Positions 1-8,485 of a DNA stretch of 64,000 bases are shown here, in pieces. This DNA comes from Bacillus sp. RO2 (GTDB lineage Bacteria; Bacillota; Bacilli; Bacillales; Bacillaceae_I). The first letter of the stretch is position 1. The number at the start of each line of letters is the position of its first letter. A model generated the notes under the pieces. It worked only from the letters and a program-made list of their open reading frames with translations. It did no database searches and was not told the origin of the DNA. The DNA lies in the NCBI RefSeq assembly GCF_012911845.1, contig NZ_JAAXCU010000057.1, positions 248,001 to 312,000 of the forward strand. The letters run 5' to 3'. The translations under genes and the position numbers were made by a program.

Positions 1-1257
1 TTGAATGGTGAAAAACAATGGATTACCAATGCAGGTTTTGCTGATGTATTCGTTGTCTATGCCAAAGTCGATGGCGAGCACTTCTCTGCATTCATCGTAG
101 AGCGCGAGTTTGGTGGAGTTTCCACTGGTCCGGAAGAAAAGAAAATGGGAATCAAAGGTTCTTCTACACGTACATTGATTTTAGAAGATGCACTTGTACC
201 AAAAGAAAACCTTCTTGGTGAAATTGGACGCGGCCACGTTATCGCATTTAACATCCTTAACATCGGACGTTACAAATTGGCAGTTGGAACAGTAGGTGGA
301 TCTAAGCGTGGAATCGAGCTTGCAGCAACATATGCAAACCAGCGCCAACAGTTCAAAACACCTATCGCAAAATTCTCCCTTATCCAAGAGAAGCTTGCAA
401 ACATGGCTGTTAAAACATATGCAACAGAAAGCTCCGTTTACCGTACAGTCGGCCTTTTTGAAGACAGTATGGGCCGCTTGACTAAAGAAGAAGAGAAAGA
501 TCCTAATGCAGTGGCAAAAGCCGTTGCTGAATATGCTATCGAGTGTTCATTAAATAAAGTATTCGGTTCTGAAACGCTTGATTATGTAGTGGATGAAGCA
601 GTTCAAATCCATGGTGGATACGGCTTTATGGCTGAGTACGAAGTAGAAAGAATGTACCGCGACTCACGTATCAACCGTATCTTCGAAGGAACAAACGAAA
701 TCAACCGCTTATTGGTTCCAGGAACATACCTGCGTAAAGCATTAAAAGGTGAACTTCCACTTATTCAAAAAGCGCAAAGCTTACAAGAAGAGTTAATGAT
801 GCTTATGCCTGAAGAAGTTGGCGATGGGGTGTTGGAGCAAGAGAAATATCTTGTGAAGAATGCTAAGAAAATCGCTATCCTAATGACAGGTCTTGTAGCT
901 CAAAAGTACGGAAAAGCATTGGAAAGAGAGCAAGAATTGCTTGTTAACATCGCTGACATCATCAGCAATGTGTACTCCATGGAATCTGCTGTTCTACGTA
1001 CAGAAAAAGCGATTGCAAAATCCGGCGAAGACAAAAATAAATTGAAAGTCCTTTACACGCAAGTGTTCTGTCAAGAAGCGTTCAACCAAATCGAAGCAGA
1101 TGCAAGAGAAACTTTGGTAGCTGCTGAAACTGGCGATACGCTTCGCATGATGATCTCTGCACTACGCAAATTCACTCGTCACACACCAATCAACGTGGTT
1201 GCGAAGAAGCGCGAAATTGCAGCAGTCGTATTGGATGCACAAAAATATACTGTATGA
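1..1257 (+). CDS. fadE: Acyl-CoA dehydrogenase, C-terminal part (window edge)
   Basis: This flavoprotein catalyses the first oxidation of fatty-acid beta-oxidation, acyl-CoA to trans-2-enoyl-CoA. The frame is open from base 1, so the N-terminal part (about 175 residues if it matches the roughly 594-residue Bacillus FadE/YusJ) lies outside. The visible part starts in the middle beta domain (GEKQWITNAG). It continues through the C-terminal helical domain with the family signature IHGGYGF and RIFEGTNEINR (about residues 203-237), and then the extra helical extension typical of long Bacillus FadE proteins. The TTG at base 1 is an internal leucine codon, not a start. It is followed directly by a hairpin terminator. 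The downstream order yusI-gcvH matches the B. subtilis fadE neighbourhood. Confidence 0.93.
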   Translation: MNGEKQWITNAGFADVFVVYAKVDGEHFSAFIVEREFGGVSTGPEEKKMGIKGSSTRTLILEDALVPKENLLGEIGRGHVIAFNILNIGRYKLAVGTVGGSKRGIELAATYANQRQQFKTPIAKFSLIQEKLANMAVKTYATESSVYRTVGLFEDSMGRLTKEEEKDPNAVAKAVAEYAIECSLNKVFGSETLDYVVDEAVQIHGGYGFMAEYEVERMYRDSRINRIFEGTNEINRLLVPGTYLRKALKGELPLIQKAQSLQEELMMLMPEEVGDGVLEQEKYLVKNAKKIAILMTGLVAQKYGKALEREQELLVNIADIISNVYSMESAVLRTEKAIAKSGEDKNKLKVLYTQVFCQEAFNQIEADARETLVAAETGDTLRMMISALRKFTRHTPINVVAKKREIAAVVLDAQKYTV

Positions 1258-1262
1258 TAACG

Positions 1263-1297
1263 AAAAACCAGGCCTCCTCATGGAGAGCCTGGTTTTT
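1263..1297. terminator. Rho-independent terminator after fadE, probably bidirectional
   Basis: AAAAACCAGGC (1263-1273) pairs with GCCTGGTTTTT (1287-1297). The hairpin lies between the converging fadE and fnr genes and has A and T tracts on the two sides, so it can serve both strands. Confidence 0.85.
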
Positions 1298-1307
1298 AAA
1301 ATAATCA

Positions 1308-2000
1308 TTAGTCGATTCGACATAATTCATCCGGACAATTTTCACAATGGATCTCTACCTTCAGATAATTCAAGTCATGGATGATAATTCTACCCTTATC
1401 AACGGATACAACGCCATTCTTTTTCAACTCCGAAAGCATCCTATTCACCACTTCCCGTGATGTCCCACAGTAGTTGGCCAATTCCTGATTGGTTAAGGAG
1501 AGGTTAATCAAGATACCATCCGCTTTTAAAACGCCATAGCTATTGGACATCCTGATTAGAGTAGAGTACAAAGCACCTTTCCTGCCGTTCAATACAAGAT
1601 CCCGGAATTTTGTCTGCGTTTTACGATAGTGAAGACTCATCCATTTCATAAACTCCAAAGCAAGCTGGCCGTTTTCTGCGAGTTTCCGTTCCAATTCCAA
1701 CTTTGGTATTACTAGCACACTTCCTTTATCATCCATTGTTTTAGCACTGAGCATATAAATTGCTCCTGGACAAAATAATGTCAATTCACCCACTAGGTCA
1801 TCTTCGCTACACAGCCGTAAAGTGAGTTCTTGTCCATCAGGTGTCACCTTGCTTATCTTAAAGCTTCCGTTCAAAATCAAATATATCTCAGAGGATACCA
1901 TACCCTCTTGAAATAAATAAGCTCCCTTTTTGACAGCCAATTTCTTTTCAAAAGAAGAGAACAAAAACTCTTTTAGTTCTTTTGATAATTTTTCCGTCAC
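1308..2000 (-). CDS. fnr: Fnr, Crp/Fnr-family oxygen-responsive regulator
   Basis: Dimeric transcription regulator with an N-terminal cyclic-nucleotide-binding-like beta barrel and a C-terminal winged helix (recognition helix region TSREVVNRML). The last dozen residues carry C-x2-C-x4-C (CENCPDELC), and an Asp sits in KFRDLVLNG. This is the arrangement known for the B. subtilis Fnr [4Fe-4S] cluster, which is held by three C-terminal cysteines and one aspartate. It is unlike the N-terminal cysteines of E. coli FNR. The expected role is activating anaerobic genes when oxygen is absent. I chose GTG at 2000 because AAAGGA lies 8 bases upstream; GTG 2018 or ATG 2009 would overlap that site. It is not beside narK here as in B. 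subtilis. Confidence 0.9.
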   Translation of the reverse strand: MTEKLSKELKEFLFSSFEKKLAVKKGAYLFQEGMVSSEIYLILNGSFKISKVTPDGQELTLRLCSEDDLVGELTLFCPGAIYMLSAKTMDDKGSVLVIPKLELERKLAENGQLALEFMKWMSLHYRKTQTKFRDLVLNGRKGALYSTLIRMSNSYGVLKADGILINLSLTNQELANYCGTSREVVNRMLSELKKNGVVSVDKGRIIIHDLNYLKVEIHCENCPDELCRID

Positions 2001-2212
2001 AGAGCTCATCCTTTCCACTGATTACTATAGCTATATTTTAACTGTAATACACTCTTAAATCTATGGTCTACAGAAATTGTATCTCGTCTAAAAGGAAAAT
2101 AGGAAAAGACGTCGAATTATAGAAAATAGCGTGTTGAAAATTAGGCGCAAGCTTTCTGTTATGCTACAATATATGAGTAAAATCATGTATGCTAAGGTGG
2201 TGCAAAAAGGTT

Positions 2213-2569
2213 ATGACAGTAACGTTTTATTGGTATCCCAAATGTGGCACCTGCCGCAATGCTAAAAAGTGGCTTGAGGCGAATGATGTAGCGGTAGAAG
2301 AAGTACATATTGTCGAAAATCCACCATCACGTGAAAAGTTAGAGGAGCTGTACAAGAAAAGCGGTCTCGAACTGAAGAAGTTCTTTAATACAAGCGGCAT
2401 GAAATATCGTGAACTTGGGTTGAAGGACAAAGTGAAAACGGCATCCGAAGAGGAGTTGCTTGATATTCTTGCAACAGACGGCATGCTAATCAAGCGCCCG
2501 ATTACGACGGACGGCAGCAAGGTAACAGTTGGATTTAACGAAAAGCAGTTTGAGGATACATGGAAATAG
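2213..2569 (+). CDS. yusI: ArsC/Spx-family protein YusI
   Basis: Small thioredoxin-fold protein of the arsenate reductase/Spx family, 118 residues, the length of B. subtilis YusI. A CxxC (CGTC, residues 11-14) sits in the N-terminal loop where Spx has its redox switch. The segment KRPITTDGSKVTVGF is the family's Arg-Pro substrate-loop region. Whether it reduces a substrate or binds RNA polymerase cannot be told from sequence. ATG 2213 was chosen because AAGGTGG lies about 10 bases upstream; the in-frame ATG at 2189 would swallow that site. It sits between fadE and gcvH as in B. subtilis. Confidence 0.88.
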   Translation: MTVTFYWYPKCGTCRNAKKWLEANDVAVEEVHIVENPPSREKLEELYKKSGLELKKFFNTSGMKYRELGLKDKVKTASEEELLDILATDGMLIKRPITTDGSKVTVGFNEKQFEDTWK

Positions 2570-2644
2570 GACAGGCTCTCTTTTTAAATGGGCAAGCCCT
2601 GTTAGAAGAGCTAAAATAAACTAGTTTGATGGAGGGAATTATTA

Positions 2645-3028
2645 ATGAGCACACCTAAAGATTTACGTTATTCCGAAGAGCATGAATGGGTAAAGGTTGA
2701 AGGAGAAAAAGTAAGAGTTGGGATTACGCACTTTGCACAATCCGAACTAGGCGATATCGTGTTTGTTGAACTTCCTGAAGTTGGAGATGAAATCTCTGCA
2801 GATGAGCCATTTGGAAGTGTAGAATCTGTAAAAACAGTTTCTGAACTTTACGCTCCAATTAGCGGTATAGTGGTAGAAGTGAATGAAGATTTAAATGACA
2901 GCCCTGAGTTTGTTAACGAATCTCCATACGAAAAAGCATGGATGATTGTGGTGGAACCTGCAGATGCTGGTGAAGTTGACAATTTAATGACTGCTGAGCA
3001 ATATGAGGAAATGACAAAAGAAGACTAA
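2645..3028 (+). CDS. gcvH: Glycine cleavage system H protein
   Basis: Lipoyl carrier protein of the glycine cleavage complex. It shuttles the methylamine group from P to T protein, and in Bacillus it also relays octanoyl/lipoyl groups to other lipoyl domains. Its 127 residues are the usual length. The lipoylated lysine is K63 in the motif [18 protein letters not shown] ribosome binding site precedes ATG 2645. The lipoyl synthase that would complete its cofactor is encoded at 28.2 kb in this window. The other gcv genes are not present. Confidence 0.96.
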   Translation: MSTPKDLRYSEEHEWVKVEGEKVRVGITHFAQSELGDIVFVELPEVGDEISADEPFGSVESVKTVSELYAPISGIVVEVNEDLNDSPEFVNESPYEKAWMIVVEPADAGEVDNLMTAEQYEEMTKED

Positions 3029-3087
3029 TAATGAAGACGCGGGGCAACCTAACTTTAGTTAACTTTTACTAAAGAGGGTGACCTTAA

Positions 3088-3333
3088 ATGACGTTGGATA
3101 ACAAAAGGCTGGATATCACCGACCGAGTAAACGGGAAGTTGACAAAACAAGGCTTTGAGCTTTACGTGGAAAGTGAATCCATAGGTCAAGTAACGTTTAC
3201 CGAGCAAGGCAACCAGTACTCCTTAAAAAATGGCTATGAACAAGAAGGTAGCAAGATCTTTCAACAAGTTCAAGTGCCTTCTGAAAAAGATGCCAAATAT
3301 GTAGATTGCGACTACGAAAATGGATGGTGTTAA
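3088..3333 (+). CDS. yusG: YusG family (DUF2553) protein
   Basis: An 81-residue soluble protein of unknown function, recognised as YusG-like by sequence and by its place directly after gcvH. It is acidic, rich in Glu, Asp and Gln, and ends with a two-cysteine stretch (CDYENGWC). GAGGGTGA lies upstream of the ATG. A strong hairpin terminator follows, closing the gcvH-yusG unit. Confidence 0.8.
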   Translation: MTLDNKRLDITDRVNGKLTKQGFELYVESESIGQVTFTEQGNQYSLKNGYEQEGSKIFQQVQVPSEKDAKYVDCDYENGWC

Positions 3334-3341
3334 CCATCGGT

Positions 3342-3375
3342 GGGGTTGGGACTCTTATTAGTTCCGCCCCTTTTT
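3342..3375 (+). terminator. Terminator after yusG
   Basis: GGGG and GGGACT on the left arm pair with AGTTCC and CCCC on the right arm (3342-3370), followed by five T. Confidence 0.75.
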
Positions 3376-3487
3376 CATATTAAATGACGCCCTTATTTCT
3401 AATTATATGTGTACATTACCGCTATTCGGAATAGTTATAGTATAAAGCAACTTATCTTTATACATCTTTTTAGAACAGGTGATGGAT

Positions 3488-3835
3488 ATGGATTTAATAC
3501 ATGAGGAAAAAATCATTATTGTAGAGGGTAAATCAGATAAAAAACGCGTTCAGGAAGTTATCAATGAACCGGTTCATATTATATGTACCAATGGCACAAT
3601 TAGTGTCACAAAGCTTGATGAATTGATGGAAGATATAATGGATAAAGAGGTTTATATTTTGGTCGATGCGGATAGTTCTGGTGAAAAATTGCGCAAGCTC
3701 TTTAAAAGAGAGTTTCCAGAGGCAGAGCATCTTTATATTGATAAAATGTATCGAGAAGTGGCCTCTGCGCCACATCACCATATAGCTACGGTTTTACTAA
3801 GTGCAAATATTGATATTCATGCAGAATACTTGTAA
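3488..3835 (+). CDS. yusF: Toprim-domain protein YusF
   Basis: Single-domain toprim protein of about 115 residues. The glutamate motif IIIVEGKSDKK near the N-terminus and the DxD motif VDADSSG in the middle are the metal-binding residues of the toprim fold shared by primases, topoisomerases and OLD nucleases. It is likely a Mg-dependent nuclease or processing enzyme, but its substrate is unknown. A conserved HHH sits near the C-terminus (APHHHIATVLL). ATG 3488 has AGGTG 6 bases upstream; GTG 3479 and ATG 3482 are in frame but overlap that site. Next in the yus order before yusE. Confidence 0.83.
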   Translation: MDLIHEEKIIIVEGKSDKKRVQEVINEPVHIICTNGTISVTKLDELMEDIMDKEVYILVDADSSGEKLRKLFKREFPEAEHLYIDKMYREVASAPHHHIATVLLSANIDIHAEYL

Positions 3836-3858
3836 TAAGATGTAATGAGGATGAGATC

Positions 3859-4173
3859 ATGAGGGATTGGACCAAGGAAGAACTTTTACAAGAAATTAAC
3901 GAAAATAAACAAAGTGTAGTTTATTTTTACACGCCAATGTGTGGGACCTGTCAGGTTGCCAAGCGGATGCTGGATGTGACGAAAGAGCTTTTTCCGCATC
4001 TTACTTTTGGGATGCTTGATGTAAATTATATTCAGGATCTTGCTATGAAGTGGGAGATCGAAAGTGTTCCTTGTTTGATGATTTTCGAGAATGGTGAGAT
4101 AAAAGATAAAATTTATGCTTTTCGTTCTGTGGAGTATTTGTATGGACTTATTAAGCAGTATGATGGTAAGTAA
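3859..4173 (+). CDS. yusE: Thioredoxin-like protein YusE
   Basis: Cytoplasmic thioredoxin-fold protein, 104 residues. The active-site motif is C28-G-T-C31 inside FYTPMCGTCQ, and the cis-proline loop is VPCLMIF. The CGTC motif differs from the CGPC of TrxA, which suggests a different redox potential or a dedicated partner. There is no signal peptide. It lies 23 bases after yusF with its own GAGGATGAG ribosome site and ends at a hairpin terminator. The same pair is adjacent in B. subtilis. Confidence 0.88.
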   Translation: MRDWTKEELLQEINENKQSVVYFYTPMCGTCQVAKRMLDVTKELFPHLTFGMLDVNYIQDLAMKWEIESVPCLMIFENGEIKDKIYAFRSVEYLYGLIKQYDGK

Positions 4174-4182
4174 GAAATCTCT

Positions 4183-4208
4183 AAACACCCATTGTGGTGT
4201 TTTTTTTA
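4183..4208 (+). terminator. Terminator after yusE
   Basis: AAACACC (4183-4189) pairs with GGTGTTT (4196-4202), followed by a T tract. Confidence 0.8.
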
Positions 4209-4220
4209 TGTCCATACTCC

Positions 4221-4301
4221 GTTGATTTCCGGCTTTCGAATGTGGGGTCTCATCTGTCCCTTCTTCCAGCGGGCGTCTTCGTGCCTTCCACTCCAATCAA
4301 C
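4221..4301 (+). repeat. Element A copy 1, internally shortened
   Basis: The ends GTTGATTTCC and TCCAATCAAC match the ends of the 125-bp element copies at 26.6, 40.6 and 52.7 kb. The middle is shorter (81 bp), keeping GGGGTCTCA and GCGGGCGTC. It lies between yusE and the MFS gene. Confidence 0.75.
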
Positions 4302-4420
4302 CATGTTATTGCAAATATTTTTAATTCGACAGAAACACCTATTGCCATTTTTCTGAAAAAGGAGTAAGTTTGTTTAGGGAGACGAAATATTTATTCAACA
4401 AACAAACGAGGGGTATATTT

Positions 4421-5692
4421 ATGTTGAAAAATGCAAACTGGTTTCAGTCATTTATGCGGTATGATCATACAATCCAGAAGTTATTTATTGTTAATATCCT
4501 TACTCAAATAGGGCTCGGCATTTTTATGATTGTATATAACTTTTATATAAGGGAGCTTGGGTTTGCCGAGACGGTAAACGGGAATGTCATTGCAGCTTCA
4601 TCATTAGCGGCAGCTATCATCTTAATTCCAGCAGGGATATTAAGTGATCGGATTGGCCGCAAGAAAATGATGCTCTATGGTGTGTTTTTTAGTGGGATCT
4701 TTATGTTCTTAAGAAGTATATTCGAATTAGAATCACTTCTTTTAATCAGTGCTTTTATTGCAGGAATAGCAATGGCCTTCATTCAAGTGACAGCAGTACC
4801 ATGGCTTGCAGAAAGCTCAACAAAAGAACAGAGGGTTAAACTTTTTAGCTATCACTTTGCGGTTATGATGGGAGCAAATGTTATCGGGAATCTTTTGGGA
4901 GGGTCATTAACGGATTTACTTTTACATGTTGTTGGACTTACCCCTGTTTGGAGTATTAGACTAACGCTTTTACTCGGAAGTCTCATCTTCATGTTGGGAA
5001 TTATTCCTTTATGGAAAACCACTGAAGTACAACGGGAAAAAGAGAACAAAGCATTTACTTTTAAAAATTTCCAATCGTCTATACCAAAAGGGCAATGGAA
5101 GCTGATTTTTGCCTTTTCTTTTGCATCCATCTTAATAGGGTTTGGATCTGGGCTGGTCATTCCTTATTTAAATATGTATTTTGCAGATCGTTTCGGGACC
5201 TCCAATTCTACCATTGGCATTGTTCTATCCCTAGGTCAGGCTGTAACAGCAGTAGCCATGATTATCGGGCCGGCGGTGGTCAGAAAAATAGGAGAGATGA
5301 GAGCAGTGGTTATTTTACAGCTTCTTTCCTTACCGTTCATGCTAATAACCGCTTTCACTCAAATTTTTTGGCTTGCTGCTCTTGGATTTTTATTCAGACA
5401 GGCATTGATGAATGCTGCAAATCCAATCATTTCTTCGATGATGATGGAGAAGGTAGATAACTCTTTAAAGGGTTTTGCTAACTCGATAAATCAAATGGTC
5501 TTTTCACTCGGGTGGGCAAGCATGGGGCCGGTTTCAATGACCATCGTACTTTTATATGGGGAATATTGGGGATATTCGATTGTATTCTCCATCACGGCTG
5601 TTCTTTATCTGACAAGTTCTATTTTCTTTTATTTGATGTTTAGGGAAAAAACGACGGCAACCTACCAAAAGGCTATGGTAAAGACATCATAG
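4421..5692 (+). CDS. MFS transporter (drug/sugar exporter type)
   Basis: Twelve-helix major facilitator protein of 424 residues. The loop between helices 2 and 3 holds the MFS signature SDRIGRKKMMLYG. The halves are joined by a basic cytoplasmic loop around TTEVQREKENKAF. The substrate cannot be told. ATG 4421 has GAGGGG 7 bases upstream. A TTG at 4370 with AAAGGAG 5 bases upstream is also in frame and would add 17 residues, so the start is not settled. The gene is not part of the yusE-yusD order I know from B. subtilis and appears to be an insertion at this locus. Confidence 0.85.
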   Translation: MLKNANWFQSFMRYDHTIQKLFIVNILTQIGLGIFMIVYNFYIRELGFAETVNGNVIAASSLAAAIILIPAGILSDRIGRKKMMLYGVFFSGIFMFLRSIFELESLLLISAFIAGIAMAFIQVTAVPWLAESSTKEQRVKLFSYHFAVMMGANVIGNLLGGSLTDLLLHVVGLTPVWSIRLTLLLGSLIFMLGIIPLWKTTEVQREKENKAFTFKNFQSSIPKGQWKLIFAFSFASILIGFGSGLVIPYLNMYFADRFGTSNSTIGIVLSLGQAVTAVAMIIGPAVVRKIGEMRAVVILQLLSLPFMLITAFTQIFWLAALGFLFRQALMNAANPIISSMMMEKVDNSLKGFANSINQMVFSLGWASMGPVSMTIVLLYGEYWGYSIVFSITAVLYLTSSIFFYLMFREKTTATYQKAMVKTS

Positions 5693-5716
5693 TCTGACAT
5701 ATTTCTTGGGAAATGA

Positions 5717-5757
5717 AGAACAGTTATCGAAAAATACGCGGTAATTGTTCTTTTTTT
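5717..5757 (+). terminator. Terminator after MFS gene
   Basis: AGAACAGTTA and TAATTGTTCT form the stem, followed by seven T. Confidence 0.8.
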
Positions 5758-5816
5758 ATTGCAGGGATTAGGCTGACAGGCAGGGAAATTATATAGAAAA
5801 AGGGGGCTGGTTTGTA

Positions 5817-6152
5817 ATGGTAATAGAGAACTTAGAAATGTTTCTTCTTAAAGCCAAAAGTAAGTCGCATGTAATGGAAATTTTGCCTTACTACAGTCTG
5901 CGCTGCTGTTTAGTGTCCCAAGGGGAGCGGTCGTTTTTTTCATTAAGTAAAAATAACATGCAATTGGAACAGGGTGCAACAGTGGCTGATGTAGTCATTG
6001 AGGGTTCTGCAGACGATATAATGGAACTTCTAAATGGAACGAAAATGAGAGATGTGAAAGGTTTAGCATTTAAAGGGTCCTTTAGACATTTCTTGCTAAT
6101 GGATTCGCTGTTTACTCTTGTAAATCGTTCAGAAAGAAAAGAGGTATCTTAA
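5817..6152 (+). CDS. yusD: SCP2-like protein YusD
   Basis: A 111-residue protein with the pattern of a small SCP2 (sterol carrier protein 2) fold: VADVVIEGSADDIMELLNG followed by VKGLAFKGSFRHFLLM. Such domains bind hydrophobic ligands. In Bacillus the ligand is unknown. The position between yusE and metNPQ agrees with yusD of B. subtilis. GGGGGC precedes the ATG. It may be co-transcribed with the lipid kinase that follows, which would fit a lipid-related role, but that is inference. Confidence 0.7.
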   Translation: MVIENLEMFLLKAKSKSHVMEILPYYSLRCCLVSQGERSFFSLSKNNMQLEQGATVADVVIEGSADDIMELLNGTKMRDVKGLAFKGSFRHFLLMDSLFTLVNRSERKEVS

Positions 6153-6221
6153 AGGAATTATACTCGCCTATAACGAATTAGTGTATTTAGATAAAGAGAA
6201 AATATAGGCGGTGTAGGGGTA

Positions 6222-7106
6222 GTGTATTATATTATTGTTAACAAGTTGGCTGGTAACGGAAAAGGACTGAGAATGTGGAGAGAAACAGAAAAGCTTTTAC
6301 AGGAGAAAAGTTTACCTTATCAAGTCTCTTTTACTCAGCACGCAGGTCATGCCGGTGAGTTATTAGAAAATATAGATGAAAATTTGGTTCAAGCTGTCGT
6401 CGTAGTTGGTGGGGACGGTACCATTCATGAAGTGGTTAATAAATTGGTTTATAGTAAAGTGGCTCTAGGGATTGTTCCTGCCGGTTCTGGAAATGACTTG
6501 GCAAGAAGCCTTGGAGTCCCTTTTGATGTTGTAGGAGCTTTGGCTCGAATTTTAGAGGGTTCTCATCATCTAATTGATGTACCAAAAGTAGGTGAAGAGT
6601 ATTATATATCGATTGCCGGGCTAGGGTTTGACGGTAAGGTTGCCGAAGTGACCAATAGGTCAAGATCAAAGCGCATACTAAATAAATTAGGCTTAGGCGG
6701 CTTGTCCTACGTGATGAATATATTCAGAGTCCTTTTTACCTATCAACCATCTGATGTTTCAGTTGAAGTAGATGGCAAAGTAAATATTTTCGAGAATGTT
6801 TGGCTGATAGCAGTAGCCAATCTCCCATATTATGGCGGAGGGATCATGATCTGCCCTGATGCCAGTGGATATGATGGGGTATTGGATGTTTGTGTCGTTT
6901 CTGGTATTGGAAGATGGGAGTTATTATTTGTGTTTCCACTAGCTTTTAAAGGGAGACATATTAGACACCGGAATGTCACAATGCTTAGAGGTGCGTCTAT
7001 TAAAATAAGTCAGAATTCCTCCATGGTGATGCAGTGTGACGGTGAAATTGTTCGGAATAGCACCACAGATTTTAGTATAGAAGAGAAAGTATTAAAGATT
7101 TTTTAA
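6222..7106 (+). CDS. Diacylglycerol/lipid kinase family protein
   Basis: Member of the DagK/YegS/BmrU lipid kinase family, 294 residues. The N-terminal catalytic domain has the glycine-rich loop VVGGDGTIHEVVN (GGDGT at 63-67) and IVPAGSGNDLARSLG. The C-terminal beta-rich domain has CPDASGYDGVLDV. It is cytoplasmic or membrane-peripheral. It may phosphorylate diacylglycerol or a related lipid, as Bacillus DgkB does, but the substrate is not fixed by sequence. It starts at GTG 6222 with AGGGG upstream. The gene is not between yusD and metN in B. subtilis, so it is a local insertion like the MFS gene. Confidence 0.85.
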   Translation: MYYIIVNKLAGNGKGLRMWRETEKLLQEKSLPYQVSFTQHAGHAGELLENIDENLVQAVVVVGGDGTIHEVVNKLVYSKVALGIVPAGSGNDLARSLGVPFDVVGALARILEGSHHLIDVPKVGEEYYISIAGLGFDGKVAEVTNRSRSKRILNKLGLGGLSYVMNIFRVLFTYQPSDVSVEVDGKVNIFENVWLIAVANLPYYGGGIMICPDASGYDGVLDVCVVSGIGRWELLFVFPLAFKGRHIRHRNVTMLRGASIKISQNSSMVMQCDGEIVRNSTTDFSIEEKVLKIF

Positions 7107-7128
7107 ATGTAGGAAGAAAGTTTTTAAT

Positions 7129-7158
7129 TGACAGGCTATTTATCACCGTGATACGATA
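7129..7158 (+). promoter_or_regulatory. Sigma-A promoter of metNPQ
   Basis: TTGACA (7129-7134) and TACGAT (7153-7158), 18-base spacer, located 50 bases before the SAM riboswitch. Confidence 0.75.
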
Positions 7159-7210
7159 ACACTCGTTAATTCGAATTGCCCAAATACTTAATTTTAATTA
7201 TATATGTTTA

Positions 7211-7326
7211 TCTCTTATCGAGAGAGGTGGAGGGACGTGCCCGATGAAACCCGGCAACCGTCAACAAGGAATTGTTGAAATTGGTGCCAATTCACACAAA
7301 GCTATTTGCTTTGATAGATGAGAGAA
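7211..7326 (+). promoter_or_regulatory. SAM-I riboswitch (S-box)
   Basis: The conserved S-box pieces appear in order: CTCTTATCGAGAGAGGTGG, AGGGA, GATGAAACCCGGCAACC, GGTGCCAATTC and the closing GATGAGAG. S-adenosylmethionine binding is known to favour the downstream terminator and shut off methionine uptake. Confidence 0.97.
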
Positions 7327-7342
7327 AGGACTTTTCTCATTT

Positions 7343-7378
7343 AATCCTTTCTGCTCATTGTTGCAGAAGGGATTTTTT
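7343..7378 (+). terminator. SAM riboswitch intrinsic terminator
   Basis: AATCCTTTCTGC (7343-7354) pairs with GCAGAAGGGATT (7363-7374), followed by six T. It is the expression platform of the S-box and precedes metN by 80 bases. Confidence 0.92.
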
Positions 7379-7459
7379 ATTTTCAAGGATTAAACAAACG
7401 TTTGATTAATCTTAATTGGGTAAGCTAAAACAAGGAAAAGTAAGAAGGTAGGTGCGAGC

Positions 7460-8485
7460 ATGATTTCACTTCAAGGTGTAAAAAAAGTATTTAAAACGAA
7501 AAATGGATTAGTAACAGCTGTTGATAATATAGATTTATCCATCAACCAAGGGGAGATTTTCGGAGTTATCGGATACAGTGGAGCAGGAAAAAGTACACTG
7601 ATTCGTATGCTAAATGGGCTCGAAACTCCTACGGATGGAGTGGTAGATGTAGCAGGAAGAAACCTTGCAAAAGTAAAGGGCAAGGAACTGAGAGAAGCAC
7701 GCCAAGAGATAAGCATGATCTTCCAACACTTCAATTTATTATGGTCAAGGACGGTAAAGGAAAATATCGCGTTTCCACTTGAGATTGCAGGAGTAAGCAG
7801 GTCAGAGCGGAACAAACGAGTCGAAGAACTTATCAAGCTTGTAGGATTAGAGGGAAGAGGTGACTCCTATCCATCTCAACTAAGCGGAGGTCAAAAGCAA
7901 CGTGTCGGGATTGCCAGAGCGCTTGCGAATAACCCAAAAGTGCTTTTATGTGATGAAGCGACTTCAGCTTTAGATCCGCAGACAACAGATTCTATCCTAG
8001 ACCTCTTAGTCGATATCAATAAACGACTATCTCTGACTATTGTTCTAATTACACATGAAATGCACGTTATCCGTAAAATCTGTCATCGAGTTGCGGTTAT
8101 GGAAAATGGTAAGGTTGTGGAACAGGGGGATGTTTTAAATGTATTCCGGAAACCTGAGCAACCAATCACGAAACGCTTCGTGAAACAGGTGACAGAACCA
8201 GAAGATACGCAAGAAACCGTAGAACACTTGTTGACGGAATATCCACAAGGAAAAGTAATTCAATTAACATTTGTAGGAACTTCGGCAGAACAGCCTTTAA
8301 TTACGAATTTGATTCGTAGATTCCCAATTGATGTGAATATTCTTCAAGGGAAAATCTCACAGACTCAAAATGGAGCATATGGCACTCTTTTTGTGCACCT
8401 AGATGGAGAAGAAACGCAAGTACAAGAGGCATTGAGTTTCATCCGTGAGCAGGAAGTAGAGTTGGAGGTGATGACACATGCTTGA
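7460..8485 (+). CDS. metN: Methionine ABC importer ATP-binding protein
   Basis: ATPase subunit of the MetNPQ importer for methionine and its derivatives, 341 residues. Walker A is GYSGAGKST (38-46), the ABC signature LSGGQKQRVG begins at 141, and Walker B is VLLCDE (161-166). A C-terminal NIL domain follows (about 260-341), the regulatory domain where methionine binds and inhibits transport in the family. It overlaps metP by 8 bases, so the two are translationally coupled. Expression is under the upstream S-box. Confidence 0.97.
   Translation: MISLQGVKKVFKTKNGLVTAVDNIDLSINQGEIFGVIGYSGAGKSTLIRMLNGLETPTDGVVDVAGRNLAKVKGKELREARQEISMIFQHFNLLWSRTVKENIAFPLEIAGVSRSERNKRVEELIKLVGLEGRGDSYPSQLSGGQKQRVGIARALANNPKVLLCDEATSALDPQTTDSILDLLVDINKRLSLTIVLITHEMHVIRKICHRVAVMENGKVVEQGDVLNVFRKPEQPITKRFVKQVTEPEDTQETVEHLLTEYPQGKVIQLTFVGTSAEQPLITNLIRRFPIDVNILQGKISQTQNGAYGTLFVHLDGEETQVQEALSFIREQEVELEVMTHA

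Noticed and set aside
3886-4296. 136-codon minus-strand frame over yusE and element A copy 1
   Set aside because: It overlaps yusE completely and runs through a terminator and a repeat; no ribosome site.
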